Below, piece by piece: positions 39,184-50,200 of a stretch of 64,000 bases of DNA (within the stretch, counting starts at the first letter, position 1; each line of letters begins with the position of its first letter). A model generated the notes under the pieces. The model searched no databases, was not told the origin of the DNA, and was given only the letters and a program-made list of their open reading frames with translations. A program made the position numbers and the translations under genes. The DNA is from Chanos chanos. Lineage: Eukaryota; Chordata; Actinopteri; Gonorynchiformes; Chanidae. The stretch covers positions 25,624,484 to 25,688,483 of the forward strand of contig NC_044503.1 in assembly GCF_902362185.1 (NCBI RefSeq), given 5' to 3'.

Positions 39184-39412
39184 ATGCAGCTCTATTAAAA
39201 ATGATCTGTGCCAAGGACTTTCACTATTTTAACATTTTAAAGTTTATTTATCAAGGTGTAGTTAAAGACAAAAACACACACAATGCCTACTATATACACA
39301 CTGCAATAATATCTGTACATTATATTTATAATTCACAAGGAGCGAGATTTGTTTTCTGTTTTTTTTTTGTTTTTTTTACATCACACAGGTTTCAGCTGTG
39401 TGGGGTCAAAGG
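37170..39412. other. Tail-to-tail interval between KLHL32 (+) and MMS22L (-)
   Basis: The KLHL32 3' UTR contains a (GAT)n run (37627-37657) and an AATAAA at 37811-37816. The interval also has GA/GT repeats (38617-38712), a T run and a long (AT)n (39133-39180). A sense-strand AATAAA for MMS22L (TTTATT near 39243-39248) lies about 165 bp after its stop. No exon was recognised. Confidence 0.55.
39133..39180. repeat. (AT)n microsatellite
   Basis: A pure TA run of about 47 bp. Confidence 0.95.
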
Positions 39413-42035
39413 TCATTCATCCTCCAAACTAACCATCTCGGCTTGACCGCAGTCTCCCAGCAAGCCCAGCAACCTCCTGTAAGCGTTCCTGTCAGAGAGA
39501 GGAGGAGGAGGAGGAGGAGGAAGGCGAAAGGAAGAGAAAACTCTAATGAAATGCCATTCTCTCTCGTTCCTGTGCCATTCTACAGAACGCGCCGATTCAT
39601 TATTGCCATGCAGGTACTATATTAAACACTGTGTCTCTTTTGTATGAGTTTTGTTCATGTTACATTAGATTAGATTAGATTAGCTGTACTCTTTACCTTA
39701 GTGTTGAGTTTTTTCCCAGGCCTCTCTTGCGTTCAGTATTTCTCAAACTCAGTGACAGAACAGGGATAAGTGTGGTGACCGCGGAGAGGTCGAGAAGCGC
39801 CACCGTCTCCAAGACACCATACATCTGCTGCTCGTACACACCCTCGTTCTCCTCCACAAATTTCCTTTGGAGGGGTCAAAAATATTTACACTCAGTATCT
39901 CCATAGGGTGGGAGGTGGACAGTAAAACTCTGTCGGGGAGGTACCAGAGTCTGATGATGATGATGGTGATGATGAAGACGGCGTACCTGAGAACATCTGT
40001 AGTTTGCTCGCATGGGCCTTCTCCCGCAGTGTTTCTGCATCTCTCCACCACCAGCTGTAGGCTTTCTGTGCTTAACCTCTTCACTGGAAAAACAAAAACA
40101 GCATTTAACTTTCAATTAAACAGCAAAAGTAGAAGAAAAAAAAGCAAAACAATTAAAACACACGCAACTACCCCCCCCCCCCCTAAAAAAACAACCACAA
40201 AAAAAAGCTAGTAATTACTTCAAAATACCCCACTAAAAGATAGTGATTTAACCTGCAAAACTGCACGTTTCTTCCAACTCTTGCTGCTTTCCTGTTGAGG
40301 CAGCTTTGAACGTGTTGTAATTGGAATAGACTGATATGAACCTATCATTACAGCTGTCAGCATGTGGTAATGGGCTTTTCCTCTACTGTTATGAGCTCTG
40401 TAAGTATGATTAAGTTGTATTTATAATGCAGCATGTAAGGGGAGTTAAAGTTTTATTTATAATGTAACATGAGGTTGAGGATGGCTTTAGTGCAATTTCT
40501 GCTGGGCTTGTTCTGACATGGCCCGGGTGTGTGGCGATGTTCGGTGGCCGCACCCACCCTGTGGTTCGTTGACCAACAGCAGACAGCGCAGCAGCGAGGG
40601 GAGGGGCATGGTGAGCAGGGTTGGGTCGGCGTCGTTATTCCGCCTAAGCAGCTCCAGTAGGAACGCCAGGACTGCCGCCAGTCGTGGGGGAGGGGCGTGG
40701 CCTTTGAACTGTAGGAAGTTATCACTGTACATACAGACGAACATAAGAATGGCGGTTACAAAATGGAAGGAAGTACATGTAACGGTGTGTTTTGTTCCTT
40801 ATTTGCGGTTAGTTCAATCAACCAGTATTTAAATGAAAGACTGAATGTTGCAGTAGAACGACGCTGTGTAAGGATAACACTAGTTTCTCTTAATTTGATA
40901 GCATCGGACTGCTGATCAACATAACACATTTAAAGGGGGTGTGTGACTTGTTGAGGTGAAGGCTTTGCACATAGGTTTTGCGAGTGGAGGAGTAGCCAAT
41001 AAGATGCTAACACACTGAACATGACGCGCATTAAAAACATTGCTCGGATACCTGATCACCTGCAGGATGATCCGCCTTAACCCCGCCCCTCGAGGAGTGG
41101 GCGTGGCTTCACAGCCTGCCAGCAGCACCGGGTGATTGGCCACCGCTCCAGCGGAGGGTGCGGCTGGAAGGAAGCGGCTCAGGTATTGAGAGACGACCTG
41201 ACGTAGCTGCTGTTTGATGTACGCCCCCTGAGACTGTGCCACGCCCGCCGCTACCGACAAACCCTGCGGGAACCGGTTAGAGCCGGTCATAACCAGTTGC
41301 AACCAGAACAAACCGGCATCCCAACCAAACTCAGTACTGAGAGGATAACTTGCGTGGCCCATGTCGTGTGAGTGAAACTGTGGTTCTGACTGATACTCAG
41401 AACATGAGTGCAGTATTTTGGTGTAAAACGGGTGAGGGTAGTGAAACTCAGAGGTAACGCACCTGCAGGTAAAGGGGAAGAGTTTCCCTCAGGGCAGACA
41501 GGACCTGCACGGGGGCAGCTTTGTCCTGCTGCAGGAGCGTGTGGGGCAGCAACATCACGTCTACAATACGAAACAGAAGTTGCTGGGCTTTGGTGGTGGC
41601 CAGCAGGGGGCTCCAGTGTTTCACCAAGCAACCTGACACAACGAGAAGAAAAGGGGGGGGGGTGGGGGGGGGGGGGGGGTTTGAGGGCGTTTAGAGGTGC
41701 AAATATTAATTCGCCGTTTCAAACACAGCCTTTGTGCGGGATGCTCGATTCAATGGAAAACGTGCTTCCTCAGAAGACAGAATAGAGAAAATACAGATCA
41801 GATGAGAAGAGTCTGAAGACAACGGTAACACGAGTATGGGAGAAAGTAGCACGTTCAAACGATGGTCGCTTACCCACTGTCCAGTACGCCAGCTGTAGGC
41901 CTTCCTGACTCTTGTTCAGGAGGTACGGTTTGACGTATTTGAGGACGTCGCCCACATACTCCAGCGACCGCGAAACCATAGCGGAGCGCTCAGAGAGAGT
42001 TTGCAGCCCCGTGTAGACCCGACCAACGGACTGAA

Positions 42036-42066
<31 letters not shown>

Positions 42067-43314
42067 AAGCGATGAGGTAAAGGCCGTTCCAAGTTCCGAT
42101 CATTCCGAGCGACACGATGTGTGTGTGTGTGTGTGTGTATGTGTGAGCGTGTGTGTTGTTACCTTAATGAACATGGCCAGAGCAGCTTTGGGCTCTAGTT
42201 TCACATCAGAGGACTGTAGACCTGCTCTCTGCAGTAGAGACTCCACCTCAGGAAGCCTAAGGAGCAACCTCGTCATCTCGACCAGCTGCTCATCCAGCAG
42301 TCTGCCTGTTTCAAACACAGGTTACATCGTGATGACATAGCCCAAGTGTGCACAGACACACAAACAGATACGGGGCCGCGGAGGGGGGTGGGGGTGGGGG
42401 TAGGGGTTAAAGTACCTGCTCTGTTGTCCGAGCCATCAGCATTCTTGTGAATGTGCTGCTGAAGGACACATCGGAACCAGGCGCGGACACACAGGGCCTG
42501 AGAGGAACCAGAACCAGGGCCTGAACTTACTGAGCTTACCAGCTCACTGTGGAACAGGAGAGATAGGTTAAGAAAGGCCTTAACCCAGAGATTCACTTTA
42601 CACGGTGAGAGAGAGAGAATCTGACCCGTTTTGGAGCAGGTGGTTGAGAAAGCGTGTCGCCAGCAGGGGGTGGAGCATCTCATCCCAGCCGAAGCACTGC
42701 ATGATGGACTGCACGGGGTGGGGCTGGAGGTCCTGGGGGGCGGAGCTAGGCATGTCCAATGCCAGCAGAGTGAATCCTGCAGAAAAAAAAAAAACAGGTC
42801 AACATTTACAAACGCATCAACAACAACCCCCTGTAAAGAGGACGCTTTCATACACAGTGAGCAACTCAACGGTTCACTAAGAGTTCATAGCTTCACTGAA
42901 CCATCATCTCCGCCTTTATTTCAGAGTTTTTAAATTTTTTAAAACATTCGTATTAAATTGCCTCATGAGTTCAAAGCACAGGACTAATAAAGACTGTGAT
43001 TCCATTTAGTAATATGTGAAAAGAAAGTGTTCTTAAGATGAGAAAGCTTCTGAGTCCTGTGTTGTGTTAATACTCATTCTCTCTCTCTTTCTCTGACCTG
43101 CAGCAGTGTCCGCCAGCTGGGGTGGAGGTGTCTGGGAGAGTCTTAGACTCCGGAGGAAAGGGAAGAAGTGTGTCCAGAGTGCTGTGGCCACCACCAGGTG
43201 GCGCTCTTTAGCCACACTGAGAGGTTGAGGAGCCCAGCCAGGAGAAGGGCCATTGGAGTAGCCAAGCTCCCTGCAGCGCTGAAGAACCCGTCTGGGTAAG
43301 GGGTAGTGAGGGAA

Positions 43315-43354
<40 letters not shown>

Positions 43355-43541
43355 GGTTTCATGTTAAATAGAATCACTTCCCCACCTTTTTTCTTTGTCC
43401 TTTTTCTGTTTCACCTTCCTCCTCTACCCAACCGCTATACCCCTCCTTCCCACCTCCTCCCTCTTCTTCCTTTACTCTCTCTCTCCTCTCTTGTCGGTTT
43501 CTACTTTGTCTGTATTTTCCCCTCTCTCTCTCTCTCTCTCT

Positions 43542-43573
<32 letters not shown>

Positions 43574-44238
43574 GAGGGATTAGGCAGTGCGGTGGTGCGA
43601 TGTGGTACGGCGGTGAGGCGAGGCGAGGCAGGGCTGGCTGATCTTCAGCACACAGGCTGTGGTTTGGCTGCTGCGCCTGGGCCCCGTAGCGGCTGGCATT
43701 AGCCCAGATAAGCAGCTGAAGAAGCTGTAATCTCATTTAGACTGGAGATGATCCTCCTGTCCCGTCATTCTCAGGGATGAAAGAGAGAGCGCCGGGGAGA
43801 GGGTCGGGGGTGAAGGAAGCGCGCGCGCGCGCATGCACACACGCACACACACACACACACACAAATGTACACGCACGCACGCACACACACACACACGCGC
43901 GCGCGCGCACACACACACACACACTCTCTCTCTCTCTCACTTGCTCTCTCACTCACTCTCACACACACACACACACACACACATACACACCTCCGCGCCT
44001 TCCAGCAAGGTTGCATCTAATCCAGAGAGAGCTGAGACAATCGATTAAAGCCCGAATTCATTAGGCTTGTTACTGCGGCGAAATGGGCCTTTCACACCCA
44101 TCAACCCTCATTGTACAAGACATCGTCAGAGACCCCTCTTAATCCCTTCTCACTGCAGCGTCTTACTACACACACACACACACACACACACATCATCTGA
44201 GACCACGTTTAATCCTCCCACCCCATCTCTCACCCCAG

Positions 44239-44269
<31 letters not shown>

Positions 44270-47200
44270 TTTACTGCAGTAACTTTCAATAGAAACACTC
44301 TCATCACTGTGTCTCGCAAACATCAGTTCTATGACTGACACAATCCTTCTCGCTGACATTGACTGTCACTAGTGCACACACACACACACACACAGACACA
44401 TACACATCCACACATCATGTCTACATTACACACAAATTAATGTACTGTTACAGTTGTACCATTAGAGGCTGTATGTAATCCCTATAATTACAGCATGTTA
44501 ACACTGTGTAGTCATATGGACTCGTAATTCATTATGGTCTCCCCACACTCTAGGTTCTCTAAACACAACTGCACGTGGATGTGGGGACATAAAGAATGAG
44601 ACACACATGTAAAATGTGTCTTAAATGTGTGTGCGCATGAAGTGACCTCTCAAATGAGACTGAGAGACAGCACAACCTATTCCACATTTTATATATACAT
44701 GTACATAACTATGTGTGTGTGAGTGTGTGTGTGTGTACACACACACATACATCATCGTGTAGCACAATATATACACGTATATGTGTGTGTGTGTGTGTGA
44801 CACACAGGCATACCTGCACTTGTATATACCCTCTATGTGTATACACCCTCTTCATTCATACTCTTAGTTTAACACAACTGACCTAAACCTCCACAACAGT
44901 TGCTGTTTCCATAATCGGTTTCAAAACGAGCCCACCATCTTACGAGTGGTGACAACATGTCTGTGGAACAGAGAGAAAGGAAACGACAGCTCTGATGGTT
45001 TGTCCTGATCACGGCACAAAGGGCCAGAGGCTTCAGTCCTTCATTCTTTTGAGAGAGAGAGAGAAAACAGGCCCTGTGTCCAGGCCCTCGTCGGGCCCAT
45101 GCAGGGGAACAAGGAGTAAAGGCAGAGCACGGCGGGGGGAAAGACCAATTAATTGATCGGCGAAGACTCGATTAGCCACCCCCCGCAAAACGACGCTTTC
45201 CCGCTGAGGAAGGTCACCGTGGCGACTGCACAAGCCCGCCTACGCTTCGCGGGGACACGGGGGGCCCCTGGCGCGTACGCATGCACGCACAGGATCATGG
45301 GAAGGAATACGATGAAGGGAATTAAGACAGTGATTGGTCCGCGGTCTCCGCTACCTGCTCGAATCGTCCGTCGCATCCAGTCGCTGCGCTTCTCCAACCT
45401 GCGGCCCCGATGGCGGGGGCTAATTTCGGCAAGACTTGCGTAATCCGAGCGTCGCCTAATAGCCGTAATGAAACCGCGGTCAAATTTGCGACAGGACTAT
45501 ATAATTGCACATTAATTGTTTCGGTGAAAACGCATTAATCAAAAAGACACAACAGCACAGAGACAGGAGGAATTAAGAGTAATTTACAGGAACACAAATC
45601 TTTCTTTTTTTTTTCCCCTCCTCCTCCTTCTTTTTTCTTTCTCTCATTCTTTCTTTCATTCTTTCTTTAAAAAAAAAAAAAAAGAAGAGAGAGAGAAAAA
45701 AAAAAAAACTGGGTCAGCACGATCTTTGTGGTAACGTGAGCTCATCTGGGAATCCCACTCTTTCGAGCTCTGTCTTATCGGCTATTAATGTGCAAATGAG
45801 TGGACTCCAACCTCGAGAGCCCAGCCAGTAACTGTGGGAATTAGCAGAGTTATGGAGACTAAGAGTTAGAGGGGCCAATACTAAAATGAGAAGAGTGGAC
45901 CCTACTGTTTTACTTTGAAGGGCACTGTGTGTGTGTGCGTGTGTGCGTGCGTGCGTGTGTGCGTGTGAGAGAGAGAGAGGGGGTATGTCCTGCTGTACAT
46001 ACATGCTTTTGAGAGAAATGACAAAGAGGGAGCCAGAGATATACCCTACTTCCACCCCACCCACTCATACACAGAGATGCAGTCATCCGCTAGTCAAAGA
46101 CACCCTTACCCAAAACAGATACGCAATTCACCTGCACCAGAATGACCTCTGACTGTGTGAGCCATGTAACACACACCTGTGTCCTTGTGGTGAACCCTCT
46201 GCAACCCCCCCCCCTCCGATACACACTCACAGTCACCTCTACCAGTTCACTCCACAACCACCATCCACTTCCATTTCCAAGGTGATCCTGGGGTCCCCAA
46301 GGTTGTAATTCAACACAGCTCTCTGCCAGCACCTGTTGAGGATGGCTAGTGTTGGGGGGGGGGTTAGGTGGATGGGGGTGGGGATGGGGCATGGGCCCCA
46401 AGAGACCTGACCAATCAGGACACGCAGTCTCTCAACACAAAGGATGAGCTTATCTCTAAGTCAGTGTAACTACTGCACAATCAAGCCATTGTAAATATGA
46501 ACACCCAGCACAGGAAAAGAGACCTGACCCAAGCAGGGCCTCCCCACTTAGTGCTTTGTCTTCATCTAAACATTGAGCTGTTTGTAAAATGTACTCATGA
46601 GTCTGTGTGTATGTGCGCGTGCGCGTTCCCGTTCGTGTTTGGCCGTACGTGTTTTTGAGCGCATCCACTCACCGTAGCTGAGCAAGCGCCGTCTGCAGAA
46701 AGCCAAGGGCGGAGCTTAGTTCTGATTGGCGGCAGGCGGGGAGGAGCAAGCCGAACCCCTCATTTAGAAGCCGCTCCTCTGACTGGCTGAGGAATGGGCT
46801 GGTCTCAAACACCTCAGCCACGCCCTCTAGGTAGGAACCCAGCGGAAGCCACAACGCTAGCTTGCGCGATGGCTCTGTCGTCTTCAGGTAGAACTCACGG
46901 GCCACTTGGCTGAAGGACGAGGCCAGCTGGTCGGCCAGGGGTCCGGCGTCCAGCCCTCGCTCCAGGTAGAGCAACAGTAGGGCTAGTTGGCCCCTCCAGA
47001 GCAGAGCGCGATGGGCTGGAGGTGTAGAGTCCCGTGGCAGCAGCGCTAGCAGGTCACACGCGCGACATGCTACGTCCTCCAGCTCGGCACAGCGAGCTAA
47101 CACCAAGAAGAGCAGCAAAAAATGGAAGAGGCCCATCTCAGATAGTTCCGCCATCCTCCTCTGGTGAAACTTAGAGTACACTCTGGAAAGTAGAGAAGAG

Positions 47201-50200
47201 CAAAACACACACGCACAAAAAAAAAAACACTTTGTCACATGAGACCGCTCAATAACATCAGAACTATCTCGACTACAGGGGTATAGGATGAGAAAGTATG
47301 TTTAGGTTTTGTTGTTCCCAGTAGCCTAACAGGAGCAGTGTTCGAAAAAAGGCGTGAATCTTCCACTCAGGATTTGAGCTACTTTCCCACCAATGTCTAT
47401 CACCGTAGCCCCCAAACCTCCCCCCCCACACCCTTACACCAAAGATTCATCTCACTGCCCCCTTTTCCTAGGGAGTAGCAGTGTGTGGGAGAGCAGTGCA
47501 TGTGTGTGTGTGTGTGTGTGTGTGAAAGAGAGAGGGAAGCCGAACGCGGCGTTTGATCCTCCAGGCACCACGGTGAAATGCCTTTAAAGATCATGTTAAA
47601 TGTCAGAAACACTCAGCCACACAGCGGTAGCCGTTCTGTCGCGCGCTTGCAGAAACAGATTTGCTGCAGCACCGGGGAGAAAATCAATACCACCACCCCT
47701 CATCTCTCTCTCTCGTGCTCACTTGCTCTCACTCTAACTCTCTCTCTCGCACTCTCTTTCTCCTCCTAGCTTTTTTTTTTTTTTTTGCCCCCTAGCAGAG
47801 AAGTCTGTGGACTCCATTGGAGGGTCCACAAACACACAGTGCTAGAGCTGAGACTGCGACCAATCGTTTGCAGCCAAGTCAAAACAAACACATAACTCCA
47901 ATCACCAGCGGTACTTAGTCCAGTCGCGATGGAGACCGCGGCATCACCACGGCTGCTGTGGTCTGGAGAGAGAGAGACGCAAGCAAAGAGGGACGGACAT
48001 GTAAAGTTTGAGAGAAGAAACACGCGTAAAAGCGAAGAAAAAAAAAAAAAAACAGAATAAAGGAGAGGCGGGGGGGGGGGGGGCTGGCAGTATTGTTTGT
48101 GTTATTTTTTTTTTAAAGCCTGTCTGTTTGTTTGTTTATCCCGGACAGCTTTTTTTCCGGCGGCGAGCAGATGCTGCCGATTCCCAGCGTTAGTGACTGA
48201 ACGCGCTCCCTGCCGATCTCATTAATTCGCCGCGCGCCATGCCTCCGACTGAGCACGCTCAGAGCCGCTATGCCGTCGGCACGACCCACGTCTCCCCAGG
48301 GGTGGGGTTGGAGGAAAAGAGATGGGGGTGGGGTGGGGTTGTGGTGGGGGTTTGTTCTGGATCCGGCCCAGCCTGGTCCGGTTCTTGCCAAACACCCACC
48401 CCTCACCGCTTGGAAACCCAACCGCCTTCGTTAAGGCGAATTAACCGCCATGCTCATTAGCTAATTAGCCTTTCGTGTCTGCCGTGTGGATGAGCACGTT
48501 CCAGACAGAGACAAGTCATTATCCAGATTTATCCGCTCCATCCTCTCACTGGCTCCCTACCGGGGTGATTCGGGAAGAGCTGGGCCTGGGTGTGTGGGTT
48601 TTTTTTTTTGGGGGGGGGGGGTTCTGCTGTGTTGGAAGTGCTGGTTTGTGGTTTGTGCCGTTCACGAAATAAAAGCTAGACACGCAGAGCGGCCCCAGAG
48701 CTCCCGCTGCTAGAGCAGCTACACTCTACCTGAACTATCAGAGACTAGAGAGACAGCACTGTGGACTCCTAGGATAACTGACTAATATCAAAGCCTCACG
48801 TGGAGAAGGATACAGAAACCTGCCTCACACACCAACACGCACATGCATACACATACATACACACACACACACACCCTGCTAACAACCTAAGGATCAAGGC
48901 TCTGTGTGTGTGTGTAATACATAGTGATAGATCTGTGCTACCATCCACGCCCTCTTCTTGTATTATTTGTCAATAAAGCAATCACCCGGTTGCATTTGAA
49001 TATGGAGAGGTCAAAAATAAAGCTATCAAGCTCACCTTCCTTTGATTTGTCTCCAGGGCACTCCGTCTGCGTTCTCCTGGCTCAAATGCAAGGCCAGTAC
49101 GCGTAGGAAGATGTGGAAGGAGTTAGCTGAACGGTACAGCTGAGCATGGCTGGTGGAACCAAGTGGAGCTGGGCTGCAGCAGTTCTTGGCTTGTTCCAGC
49201 AGAGAAAGGGGAGTCTTGCTCACGCTGCCCAGTGCCGACACACCCAACCAGGGAACGGCGAAAGTGCCACTCTGCCAAAGGCGGTTTAGGACAACCCAGG
49301 AGAGAGAAAGAAAAGAAAAGAAAAGATCATTGTTAAAAACAAAAAGGAGAAAAACAGGTGGGTGGAAAGAGTAGATATGAAAAGTTTAAATATGAGTTGT
49401 TACCAGCTGTATGGTAACTGAACTGAATTTTACTAAGACTAGAAGATGCATTTTAAAAAAACAAGGCGTGATCTCGTAATATTTCTGTCATGACACACCA
49501 TGTTTTTACTGTAGTATTCCCAGAGCGTCGTCACAGCAGTAACGTTTGAACCCCAAACCAGAGCAAGGCTAAGACAGCAATGGACGTGCATCCGAATCTG
49601 CTCTTCCTGGAGTCCTCTCTGCAATTCATCCACCAAGCGCAACAACAGACTGATTACCAATAAACATTCTATTTCCAAACGATGCTCCGCAAAAATTAAA
49701 AACACAACCCGATACGCTACCTTCGGATCACAAGTAGACTTCAGAAGCTCTGTAACAAAGCTCCAGTTATCCTCCAGCTGTTTCTGCAACACAATTTAAG
49801 TTGTTATGATTTGTTTGTTTATGTTTTTCTCGAGTGGTATCGCAGTGTTAGCTTTGTACTCTTGAAAGCGCGTAACCGCTCTAGCGACAGGAGTCAAAAA
49901 TCGGTACCTGGTTCTGAACGGTCCCGTTGCGGCCGTACTGTCCCAGTTCTGCCAGCTGGGTGATCAGCCACCATGTGAAACCCAGCGGGTCTTTACAGTG
50001 CGTCGGAAGCTCCGAGCGTCGCTCCGCTGTCGGCGCCTCCTTCAGAACTCGCTGCAGCAACGTGTTCACGTAACTCCAGAAGGACTACAAATAAACACAG
50101 TCACGTTGGCAACATGCCAAATGTCAAACTTTAAATGGAAAAGTGCATGTACCGTATGTTTTATGTGTTTCTATATGGTGTCAGTATACTGTGTGTGTGT

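Noticed and set aside
40487-40744. MMS22L exon beginning at 40708 (acceptor CTACAG|TTC)
   Set aside because: It does not fit the phase of the preceding exon (ends ATC AG). The acceptor at 40725-40726 gives S-D-N-F-L-Q-F-K-G, collinear with the human V-I-R-K-S-Y-L-E-Y-K-G, so 40724 was chosen.
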